From: Weeksellaceae bacterium
GTDB taxonomy: Bacteria > Bacteroidota > Bacteroidia > Flavobacteriales > Weeksellaceae
DNA length: 64,000 nucleotides
NCBI GenBank assembly: GCA_022013695.1
Contig: JAKLPS010000007.1
Coordinates: forward strand, 1-64,000
Direction of reading: 5' to 3'
Part shown: positions 35,294 to 44,364 of the stretch, in pieces
Position numbering within the stretch: position 1 is the stretch's first letter
Layout: each line of letters begins with the position of its first letter
Program-made: the position numbers and the translations under genes
The notes under the pieces: generated by a model
Told to the model about the DNA's origin: nothing
Seen by the model: only the letters and a program-made list of their open reading frames with translations
Databases searched by the model: none

Positions 35294-38200
35294 ATGTTTA
35301 AAAAATTCATTCGCAGACCCGTTCTGTCCATCGTGATCTCTTTGATCATCGTCTTCTTGGGGATTTTATCGCTGGTAAAATTACCCATTACCCAATTTCC
35401 GTCGATCTCTCCGCCAAAAGTGAATATCACCGCAGAATATCCGGGCGCCAACAACGAGCTGCTCATCAAATCTGTTGTAATTCCTATGGAAAGAGCCCTG
35501 AATGGCGTGCCCGGCATGAAATATATGGATTCTGATGCAGGAAACGACGGTGAAGCCTCGATACAAGTCGTTTTTGATCTGGGCACCGACCCCAATGTAG
35601 CGGCAGTGAACGTACAAAATCACATTTCATCGGCGATCAATAAATTACCACCCTTGGTCGTTCGCGAAGGTGTGAAAATCACTCGGGAAGAATCCAATAT
35701 GCTGATGTATATCAACCTATACAGTGATGATCCGAAAGCCAATCAAAAATTCCTGTTCAACTTTGCAGATATTAATCTTCTTTCTGAATTGAAGCGGGTA
35801 AAAGGCGTAGGAGAAGCAGACATCTTGGGAACCCGAGAATATGCAATGCGCGTCTGGCTGAAACCCGATCGGATGACGGCTTACGACATTTCCGCAGATG
35901 AAGTGATGCAGGCCTTGGACGAGCAGAGTTTGGAGGCCTCACCGGGAAAGACGGGCGAAAGCTCTGGAAAACGGTCACAGTCTTTCGAATATATCCTCAA
36001 ATATCCTGGCCGCTACAGCAACGAGAAAGACTACGGCAATATCATCCTGAAGTCTAATCCAAACGGACAATTTGTACGACTGAAAGATGTAGCCGATATC
36101 GAATTTGGAAGCACAATGTATGATATCTATTCCAATCTGAACGGCAAACCCTCTGCAGCCATCACCATCAAACAATCCTACGGCTCCAATGCCAGCGACG
36201 TGATCAAAAATATCAAATCATTGATGGCCGATCTGGACAAAACCACTTTCCCAAAAGGAATGCACTACGAGATCAGTTATGACGTTTCCCGATTTTTGGA
36301 TGCCTCTATAGAAAAAGTGGTTCACACCCTATTTGAAGCATTTATATTAGTTGCCATCGTGGTTTTCCTCTTCTTGGGAGACTGGCGTTCAACCCTGATT
36401 CCCACCATCGCAGTGCCTGTTTCTTTGATAGGAACATTTGCTATTATGTCTGCCTTTGGGATTACGTTAAATCTAATTTCACTCTTTGCTTTGGTCATGG
36501 CCATCGGAATCGTGGTAGATGATGCCATTGTTGTCATAGAAGCGGTGCATGCCAAGATGGAAGAAAAGCACCTCTCGCCACTCAAGGCGACCGAAGAAGC
36601 GATGCACGAGATCAGCGGTGCCATTATCGCAATTACACTGGTAATGGCTTCCGTTTTTATTCCGGTAGCCTTTATGTCGGGGCCAGTAGGCGTTTTCTAT
36701 CGTCAGTTTTCCATTACGATGGTTTCTTCCATTATTTTATCGGGTGTTGTCGCTTTGACTTTGACACCTGCCCTGTGTGCTCTGATCCTCAAAAACAACC
36801 ACGGAAAGGAGAAAAAAAGAAATCCACTGACGCATTTTTTGGATGGTTTCAACAATATTTTTACAGTGGGAGCAACCAAATATCGCGGCTTGCTAAATAG
36901 AGTCGTGACCAGAAAAATGGTAACGCTTCCTCTTCTTCTCCTTTTCTGCCTCGGAACATTCTTTTTGAGCAACAAGCTGCCATCGGGATTTATTCCTAGT
37001 GAAGATCAGGGAATGATCTATGCCATCATCCAGACGCCTCCAGGATCTACCTTAGAAAGAACCAATCAGATCGCCTTGGAATTGCAGAAAGCGTCGCAAG
37101 ATATTGATGGCATTTCGTCGGTTTCCTCTTTGGCTGGGTACGAGATTTTGACCGAAGGCACAGGATCCAACTCGGGAACTTGTTTAATTAATTTGAAAAG
37201 CTGGGACGAAAGGAAAGAATCTGCAGCACAAATCATAGAAGAACTCGAAAAAAAAGCTAAAGAGATCCCAGGCGCCAATATCGAGTTCTTCCAGCCGCCC
37301 TCAATTCCTGGATATGGTGCGGCTGGAGGTTTTGAACTGAGACTTTTGGACAAGGCGGGCAGTGGCGATTATCACAAGATGGAAACCGTGAGCAACGATT
37401 TTGTCAAGGAGCTTAATAAGCGGCCAGAACTGGGTTCGGCATTTAGCTTTTACTCTGCAAGTTTCCCACAATATATGCTGAAAATAGATAATGACTTGGC
37501 GGAGCAAAAAGGAGTAACCATTGAAAAAGCGATGGACAACCTCTCGACTTTGGTAGGTTCCAATTACGAAACCAGCTTTATCCGTTTCGACAGGCCATAT
37601 AAAGTAATCGTACAGGCAAGCCCACAATACCGGGCTTTGCCAAGCGATATTCTGAAACTCTATGTGAAAAATAACAAGGATCAAATGGTGCCGTATTCTG
37701 ATTTTATGCATATGGAAAAAGTCTATGGACTCTCCGAAATCACAAGGCATAATTTGTACAACTCTTCCGAGGTAAGTGGTACGCCAGCACCCGGTTACAG
37801 TTCTGGAGATGCCATCAAAGCGATCCAAGAAGTGGCGGAGAAAACCCTGCCAAGAGGTTTCGGGATCGATTGGGCTGGGATTTCCAAAGATGAAGTTTCC
37901 AGAGGGAATGAAGCGATTTACATTTTCCTTGTCTGTCTCGGATTTGTTTATTTGATTCTCTCCGCTCAGTATGAAAGCTTCATTTTGCCTCTGCCGATTA
38001 TCTTGTCTCTTCCAACGGGAATTTTTGGCGCATTTCTTTGCCTTTCCCTCTTCGGACTGGAGAATAATATCTATGCCCAGGTCGCAATGGTAATGCTTAT
38101 TGGGCTGCTGGGTAAAAATGCGGTTCTAATTGTGGAATTTGCGGTTCAGAAGAAAGCCGAAGAAGGACTTTCTACCAAGGAAGCTGCGCTGCAAGGCGCA

Positions 38201-38491
38201 TCTCTCAGATTTCGCCCCATCCTGATGACCTCCTTTGCCTTCATCGCGGGATTGATTCCTTTGGCGGTGGCAACAGGACCAGGCGCAGTTGGAAACCGAA
38301 CTATCGGAACGGCTGCTGCTGGCGGAATGCTGATTGGAACTATTTTCGGGCTAATGGTTATCCCAGGATTATATTACATTTTTGCGAACATCGCCGCCAA
38401 GTCCAAACTGACCTACTACGAAGAGGAAAATCCTCTGACGGAAAACACAGAACCTTATCACCACGATGGAAAATTTGAAGATAAAAAATAA
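35294..38491 (+). CDS. RND-type multidrug efflux pump (AcrB/MexF type)
   Basis: A 1,065-residue proton-driven exporter with 12 transmembrane helices. Evidence: opening MFKKFIRRPVLSIVISLIIV, LPITQFPSISPPKVNITAEY, the proton-relay helix ALVMAIGIVVDDAIVVIEAV with two Asp, the large periplasmic loops, and LSAQYESFILPLPIILSLP plus GLLGKNAVLIVEFA in the second half. Length is standard. The 95 bases before it hold two copies of TAATTTATCATT and look like a simple repeat, not a gene. It overlaps nothing and precedes the channel gene by seven bases. Confidence 0.93.
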   Translation: MFKKFIRRPVLSIVISLIIVFLGILSLVKLPITQFPSISPPKVNITAEYPGANNELLIKSVVIPMERALNGVPGMKYMDSDAGNDGEASIQVVFDLGTDPNVAAVNVQNHISSAINKLPPLVVREGVKITREESNMLMYINLYSDDPKANQKFLFNFADINLLSELKRVKGVGEADILGTREYAMRVWLKPDRMTAYDISADEVMQALDEQSLEASPGKTGESSGKRSQSFEYILKYPGRYSNEKDYGNIILKSNPNGQFVRLKDVADIEFGSTMYDIYSNLNGKPSAAITIKQSYGSNASDVIKNIKSLMADLDKTTFPKGMHYEISYDVSRFLDASIEKVVHTLFEAFILVAIVVFLFLGDWRSTLIPTIAVPVSLIGTFAIMSAFGITLNLISLFALVMAIGIVVDDAIVVIEAVHAKMEEKHLSPLKATEEAMHEISGAIIAITLVMASVFIPVAFMSGPVGVFYRQFSITMVSSIILSGVVALTLTPALCALILKNNHGKEKKRNPLTHFLDGFNNIFTVGATKYRGLLNRVVTRKMVTLPLLLLFCLGTFFLSNKLPSGFIPSEDQGMIYAIIQTPPGSTLERTNQIALELQKASQDIDGISSVSSLAGYEILTEGTGSNSGTCLINLKSWDERKESAAQIIEELEKKAKEIPGANIEFFQPPSIPGYGAAGGFELRLLDKAGSGDYHKMETVSNDFVKELNKRPELGSAFSFYSASFPQYMLKIDNDLAEQKGVTIEKAMDNLSTLVGSNYETSFIRFDRPYKVIVQASPQYRALPSDILKLYVKNNKDQMVPYSDFMHMEKVYGLSEITRHNLYNSSEVSGTPAPGYSSGDAIKAIQEVAEKTLPRGFGIDWAGISKDEVSRGNEAIYIFLVCLGFVYLILSAQYESFILPLPIILSLPTGIFGAFLCLSLFGLENNIYAQVAMVMLIGLLGKNAVLIVEFAVQKKAEEGLSTKEAALQGASLRFRPILMTSFAFIAGLIPLAVATGPGAVGNRTIGTAAAGGMLIGTIFGLMVIPGLYYIFANIAAKSKLTYYEEENPLTENTEPYHHDGKFEDKK

Positions 38492-38498
38492 ACATCAG

Positions 38499-40037
38499 AT
38501 GAAAATCTCTTTTGAAAATATCGTATGTCTGCAGCCCGGCTTGAGCGGAAATCCTTTTTATTTTTTCTTAAAAAATAAAAAGATTGGGAGCGGAAGACGG
38601 ATCAAGCTGCCCAAAAATATCCTTGCAACGACCGTCGTTTCATTAGCCTTGATCGGATGTAAAGCACCAATGGCCACAAAAATGACCGATCTGGTGAAAG
38701 AAACGATTCCCCAGAATTTTGATAAGACAACCACTTCTGAAAATAACTCTGGCATCACGCCATGGAAGCAATTTTTCACAGATCCCAACCTTGTAATTCT
38801 CATTGATGAAGCGCTGAAAAATAATCAGGATCTGCTCATCACATTGCAGGAAATCGAAATTGCAAAAAGCGATGTGTTGTATAAAAATGGAAAACTGAGC
38901 CCAACGGTGGCCGCAAAGTTGGGAGCTGGCATCGAAAAAGTTGGAAGATATACCAGCAGCGGAGCTGGAGATGCCTCTACAGATATTACGGATGGAAAGG
39001 AAGTTCCTGAAAATCTGGCCAATTTTGAAGGCGGCCTGGTGGCCAACTGGGAGGTCGATATTTGGCAGAAACTGAGAACCGAAAAGAAAGCGGCCGTTGC
39101 GCATTATCTCTCGACGGTGGAAGGTAAGAATTTTGTTTTTTCCAGTTTGATTGCCGAGGTTGCCAATAATTATTATGAACTTTTGTCTCTGGACAACCAG
39201 CTGGATATTATCCATCAGTATATGGATCTTCAGAAAAAAGCCCTGCAGGTGGCGAAAATCCAAAAAGAAGCAATGGCAACCACGGAACTGGCGGTAAAGA
39301 AATTCGAGGCCGAGTTGGCAAAATCCAAGGCGACGGAATATGACCTTAAGCAGCAGATTACGGAGAAAGAAAACGAGATCAATGCACTGCTGGGACGCTA
39401 TCCACAGCCGATTGACCGCGTCAAGGAAAGTTTTATGTCTATTGTTCCTCAGACTGTTTACACGGGAATTCCGTCTCAGTTGTTGGCTAACCGGCCCGAC
39501 ATCAAGCAAGCGGAACTGGAGCTGGAAGCGGCAAAACTGGATGTGGAAGCAGCTAGAAAAGAATTCTACCCTTCGCTGGAAATTAATGCGGCATTGGGTC
39601 TGGAAGCTTTCAACCCTTCGTATTTGGTAAAATTGCCCAAATCTATTGCTTATAATTTGGTGGGAGAGTTGGCTGGGCCATTGATTAATAAAACGGCGAT
39701 CCAAGCGCAGTTCAAAATGGCCGATGCGAAACAAATCGAGGCTCTGTATGACTATGACAAGACTATTCTAAGCGCTTACATCGATGTTGCCAATCAGATG
39801 TCCAAAATCAAAAACCTGGATCAATATTACGAGATGAAAGCGCAGCAATCCAAGGCGCTGGATGACGGGATTGGGATTGCCAATCAATTGTTCCAAAATT
39901 CGCGGGCAGATTATTTGGAAGTTCTGCTGAATCAAAGGGATGCGCTGGATGCCAAAATGGAACTCATCGAGGCCAAAGCGATGCAGCTGAGCACGGTTGT
40001 CAATATTTACAAGAGCTTGGGCGGCGGCTGGAAGTGA
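38499..40037 (+). CDS. OprM-type outer-membrane efflux lipoprotein
   Basis: A 512-residue TolC-like protein of the NodT/OprM family: PWKQFFTDPNLVILIDEALKNNQD, ANWEVDIWQKLRTEKKAA, LLANRPDIKQAELELEAA and ARKEFYPSLEINAALG are typical. The lipobox is SLALIGC with Cys54. This is odd, because with the first sensible ATG (38499) the signal peptide carries about 39 extra residues before the hydrophobic core, and no nearer ATG exists in frame. A still earlier start at 38466 would overlap the pump gene. Last gene of the RND operon. Confidence 0.88.
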   Translation: MKISFENIVCLQPGLSGNPFYFFLKNKKIGSGRRIKLPKNILATTVVSLALIGCKAPMATKMTDLVKETIPQNFDKTTTSENNSGITPWKQFFTDPNLVILIDEALKNNQDLLITLQEIEIAKSDVLYKNGKLSPTVAAKLGAGIEKVGRYTSSGAGDASTDITDGKEVPENLANFEGGLVANWEVDIWQKLRTEKKAAVAHYLSTVEGKNFVFSSLIAEVANNYYELLSLDNQLDIIHQYMDLQKKALQVAKIQKEAMATTELAVKKFEAELAKSKATEYDLKQQITEKENEINALLGRYPQPIDRVKESFMSIVPQTVYTGIPSQLLANRPDIKQAELELEAAKLDVEAARKEFYPSLEINAALGLEAFNPSYLVKLPKSIAYNLVGELAGPLINKTAIQAQFKMADAKQIEALYDYDKTILSAYIDVANQMSKIKNLDQYYEMKAQQSKALDDGIGIANQLFQNSRADYLEVLLNQRDALDAKMELIEAKAMQLSTVVNIYKSLGGGWK

Positions 40038-40176
40038 GATTGATAAAAAAACAATGTCCGTCAACTGGGTTTCTTATGATATTATTTAAAAAAATAAGCC
40101 AATGCACGCTAAGTCCAAAACTTTTGGCGACTGCAACTCATTCTGCTTCGATTTAAAGCAATCTGATAGGACAGAA

Positions 40177-41070
40177 TCAATTCAAATGCCGATATTCATT
40201 GGGTGTCACGCCTACACGTTGCTTGAAGAGGCGCGTGAGGTGTTGTGGATATTTGAATCCGAGGTCGTAAGCAATTTGGCTGATTGATCTGTCGGCATCA
40301 AAAACCCTTTGCTTTGCCACTTCAATAATTTTGTTTTGAATATGTTCCTGCGCCGTTTTGCCGGTTTCTTTTTTGATGAGATCTCCGAAGTAATTTGGCG
40401 ACAGATGGAGCTCATCTGCGCAATAAGCCACCGAAGGTAATCCCAAGCTAATGGGCTTCTCGGAAGTGAAGTAATGGTTCAGCACCTCTTCAAATCTTTC
40501 CAAAATTCCGTGATTGATATGTTCTCTGGTGATAAATTGACGGTCGTAAAATCGCTCGCAATAGTTCAGGAAAAGCTCGATATTGGACGCGATCAACTTC
40601 TTACTGTGCTTATCAACGGCCTGTTCTAGTTCTGACTGTATTTTTGCGAAGCAGTCCAAAATCAGTTTTTTCTCTTTTTCGGACAAATGCAGTGCCTCAT
40701 TGGTTTTGTAGGAGAAAAATCCGAATTCCTGCATTCTTTTTCCCAAAGATGTATTGGGTAAAAAATCCGGATGAAAAACCAAAGCAAATCCGCTTGGCTG
40801 ATAGACTTCATCTGCCGTCACTTCTACCACTTGCCCCGGCGCAAAAAATACCAATGTACCTTCCTGATAATCATAACTATTATTACCGTACCGCAGGTCA
40901 CCACATTTTACACTTTTCAGGATAACGCAGAAAACCTCAAACACCATTTTGTTTGCTGATCTTGGATCTGCTTTTGAAAGATCTACAATGCTTACAAGCG
41001 GATGCAGTGTTGGATTTTTATTAAAGTCGTTGTAGTCTTTTACAGTTTTGAAATTGATGGCAGCGTCCAT
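40177..41070 (-). CDS. AraC-family transcriptional regulator
   Basis: A 297-residue regulator with an N-terminal cupin-like sensor domain (EGTLVFFAPGQVVEVTADE near residues 70-88) and a C-terminal AraC double helix-turn-helix: YCADELHLSPNYFGDLIKKE, then SISQIAYDLGFKYPQHLTRL followed by FKQRVGVTPNEYR. It is divergent from the aldo/keto reductase gene and most likely controls it; control of the convergent RND operon is less likely. TAGATTTG on the minus strand (41094-41087) matches the -7 consensus, 16 bases from the ATG. Confidence 0.88.
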   Translation of the reverse strand: MDAAINFKTVKDYNDFNKNPTLHPLVSIVDLSKADPRSANKMVFEVFCVILKSVKCGDLRYGNNSYDYQEGTLVFFAPGQVVEVTADEVYQPSGFALVFHPDFLPNTSLGKRMQEFGFFSYKTNEALHLSEKEKKLILDCFAKIQSELEQAVDKHSKKLIASNIELFLNYCERFYDRQFITREHINHGILERFEEVLNHYFTSEKPISLGLPSVAYCADELHLSPNYFGDLIKKETGKTAQEHIQNKIIEVAKQRVFDADRSISQIAYDLGFKYPQHLTRLFKQRVGVTPNEYRHLN

Positions 41071-41177
41071 TGTTCGTTATTTTATACAAATCTAAAAATA
41101 AAAATCACGTCTTTGGAATCGTCCAAGGCGCATCCGTGATATTGGTAGTTAATTCCGTAATTCATCTACAAAAATAT

Positions 41178-41193
41178 AAGTCAGAAGTCGGAA
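41178..41193 (+). repeat. Dispersed 16-base intergenic repeat, copy 1
   Basis: AAGTCAGAAGTCGGAA occurs here and again at 44186-44201, both times in a spacer between genes. The string contains an internal AGTC-GAAGTC periodicity. Confidence 0.5.
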
Positions 41194-41238
41194 ATTTGCT
41201 TAGTAAATTAAAAGTCGATTAAGGACTTCTGAAAATGA

Positions 41239-42255
<1,017 letters not shown>

Positions 42256-42279
42256 ATGGGTTAAATTAAAATTAAAAAA

Positions 42280-42753
42280 ATGAAAACATTACTTTGCGCA
42301 TTACTATTAACAGCAGGCTCCGCCTATTCTTTTGGTCAGGAAACCAATGTGGAAACAGTCGTAAAAAAAGAAACAAAAGTAGAACAGGAAATCATCCAAC
42401 TTTCCAAAGATAAATGGGACTGGATGTCTGCAAAAAATTCCGAAAAGCTGGATCAGCTCTTTGATGAAAAATCGGTTTTCGTCCACATGGGCGGATCTTG
42501 GGGCAAAAAGCAGGAACTGGATGTCATCAAAAGTGGCGGAATCTGGTACAAAAAAGCCGACATCCACGAGGTTTCTGTCAATATCATAGAAAATACCGCT
42601 ATCATTTTGACCAAGATGGATTTGCTGGCTGTGGTTGGGGGCAATGAAGTGACCAATCCTTTCATCGTGACGGAAGTCTATGTGAAAAAAGGCACGAACT
42701 GGAAGCTGGCTTCGCTCTCATTTACCAAAACACTGACACCAGAAAAAAAATAA
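42280..42753 (+). CDS. Exported NTF2-like (SnoaL/DUF4440) protein
   Basis: A 157-residue protein with a signal peptide (MKTLLCALLLTAGSAYSFGQ). The mature part (ELDVIKSGGIWYKKADIHEV, then TAIILTKMDLLAVV and TEVYVKKGTNWKLASLSFT) is a cone-shaped NTF2/SnoaL-like fold, often called nuclear transport factor 2 family. Such proteins bind or isomerise small molecules; no catalytic residues can be named. It is co-oriented with the aldo/keto reductase, so they may act on related compounds. Confidence 0.75.
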   Translation: MKTLLCALLLTAGSAYSFGQETNVETVVKKETKVEQEIIQLSKDKWDWMSAKNSEKLDQLFDEKSVFVHMGGSWGKKQELDVIKSGGIWYKKADIHEVSVNIIENTAIILTKMDLLAVVGGNEVTNPFIVTEVYVKKGTNWKLASLSFTKTLTPEKK

Positions 42754-42810
42754 CACAACCGGCCCGCCCCAGATCGAAACTTTCCATTTTTATATCTTAA
42801 CTATATGTTG

Positions 42811-42818
42811 TAAATTTG
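42811..42818 (+). promoter_or_regulatory. Promoter -7 element for ahcY
   Basis: TAAATTTG fits TAnnTTTG, about 45 bases before the ahcY ATG. The -33 position reads TTTT, one base off TTTG. Confidence 0.45.
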
Positions 42819-42863
42819 CATCTTGCTATTAATAATTGATTTTAAATTTATTTAATTATAAAT

Positions 42864-44177
42864 ATGAGTACAACAACACAATACGTTCCTTATAAAGTTA
42901 AGGACATTTCCTTAGCAGAATGGGGAAGAAAAGAAATCACTTTGGCCGAGGCCGAGATGCCGGGCTTGATGGCAATCCGCGAAGAGTACGGGCCATCTCA
43001 ACCTTTGAAAGGCGCCAGAATCGCAGGATGCCTGCACATGACCATCCAAACGGCAGTTTTGATCGAAACTTTGGTAGCACTTGGTGCGGAAGTGACTTGG
43101 TCTTCTTGCAACATTTTCTCTACTCAGGATCACGCTGCCGCGGCTATTGCTGCTGCCGGAATCCCTGTTTATGCATGGAAAGGTCTGAATGAAGAAGATT
43201 TCGACTGGTGCATCGAGCAGACCCTTTTCTTTGGCGAAGACAGAAAACCCTTGAATATGATCTTGGATGACGGCGGCGATTTGACCAATATGGTCTTCGA
43301 CAGGTATCCGGAACTTACAAAAGATATCAAAGGACTTTCCGAAGAAACCACGACGGGCGTTCACAGATTGTACGAAAGAATGAAAAACGGAACTTTGGTA
43401 ATGCCGGCCATCAACGTGAACGATTCGGTGACCAAGTCAAAATTCGATAACAAATATGGTTGCAAAGAATCTGCAGTGGATGCCGTGCGAAGAGCGACAG
43501 ACCTGATGCTGGCAGGGAAAAGAGTGGTCGTTTGCGGATACGGAGACGTTGGCAAAGGAACGGCGGCTTCTTTCCGAGGTGCGGGTTCTATCGTAACGGT
43601 AACGGAAATCGATCCAATTTGTGCTTTGCAAGCCGCGATGGACGGTTACGAAGTGAAAAGACTGGATACCGTTGTAGAAAACGCCGACATCGTCATCACA
43701 ACTACTGGAAACTTCAAAATTGTGAGACCCGAGCATTTCCTCAAAATGAAAGACAAAGCCGTGGTCTGCAACATCGGTCACTTCGATAATGAAATCGATA
43801 TGGCTTGGCTTAATGAAAAATACGGACACACGAAATCTGAAGTAAAACCCCAGGTTGACATCTATACCATCGAAGGCAAAGAAGTGATCATCCTTGCAGA
43901 AGGCCGATTGGTAAACTTAGGTTGCGCCACGGGACACCCAAGTTTTGTAATGAGTAACTCATTTAGCAATCAGACTTTGGCTCAAATCGAACTTTGGACA
44001 AATTCTGCCGCTTACGGAAACGAGGTTTATATGTTGCCCAAACATCTGGACGAGAAAGTAGCCGAATTGCACCTTAAGAAATTAAGCGTAGAACTGGAAA
44101 CGCTGACGCCAGAACAAGCTGATTACATCGGTGTTGACGTGAAAGGCCCTTTCAAACCGGAATATTACAGATATTAA
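42864..44177 (+). CDS. ahcY: Adenosylhomocysteinase
   Basis: A 437-residue enzyme that splits S-adenosylhomocysteine into adenosine and homocysteine, regenerating the activated-methyl cycle. Seen: [45 protein letters not shown], the NAD-binding [40 protein letters not shown], and the C-terminal [11 protein letters not shown]. Length is complete. A strong terminator follows, and a 16-base dispersed repeat lies between stop codon and terminator. Confidence 0.96.
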   Translation: MSTTTQYVPYKVKDISLAEWGRKEITLAEAEMPGLMAIREEYGPSQPLKGARIAGCLHMTIQTAVLIETLVALGAEVTWSSCNIFSTQDHAAAAIAAAGIPVYAWKGLNEEDFDWCIEQTLFFGEDRKPLNMILDDGGDLTNMVFDRYPELTKDIKGLSEETTTGVHRLYERMKNGTLVMPAINVNDSVTKSKFDNKYGCKESAVDAVRRATDLMLAGKRVVVCGYGDVGKGTAASFRGAGSIVTVTEIDPICALQAAMDGYEVKRLDTVVENADIVITTTGNFKIVRPEHFLKMKDKAVVCNIGHFDNEIDMAWLNEKYGHTKSEVKPQVDIYTIEGKEVIILAEGRLVNLGCATGHPSFVMSNSFSNQTLAQIELWTNSAAYGNEVYMLPKHLDEKVAELHLKKLSVELETLTPEQADYIGVDVKGPFKPEYYRY

Positions 44178-44185
44178 ATTACCGG

Positions 44186-44201
44186 AAGTCAGAAGTCGGA
44201 A
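44186..44201 (+). repeat. Dispersed 16-base intergenic repeat, copy 2
   Basis: AAGTCAGAAGTCGGAA, identical to 41178-41193, immediately downstream of ahcY. Confidence 0.5.
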
Positions 44202-44225
44202 GATGGATGACGAATAATATAAAAT

Positions 44226-44253
44226 AACGCTTCAGATTTCTGGAGCGTTTTTT
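44226..44253 (+). terminator. Terminator after ahcY
   Basis: AACGCTTCAG (44226-44235) pairs with CTGGAGCGTT (44240-44249), ten positions with one G-U, a 4-base loop and six T residues. Confidence 0.85.
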
Positions 44254-44364
44254 ATAGGCAACATAAAATTTTGCGACAAGACAGCTGATTCTGGAGTAAA
44301 GACATTGCTACCTTTTTTGCTGTCGATATTTATCAATTTCTCATTATATTTGATAAAAACTAAA

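Noticed and set aside
38643-39734. A 363-codon minus-strand frame opposite the OprM-type gene
   Set aside because: Shadow of a conserved gene; rich in Phe, Arg, Gln and Cys with no recognisable domain.
40102-40287. Plus-strand 61-codon frame overlapping the 3' end of the AraC gene
   Set aside because: Mostly antisense to a well-supported gene, no family resemblance, and no promoter or ribosome site.
44178-44364. Possible mobile-element boundary before the restriction-modification gene
   Set aside because: No inverted repeats, target duplication, integrase or tRNA end is visible; only a terminator and the 16-base repeat.
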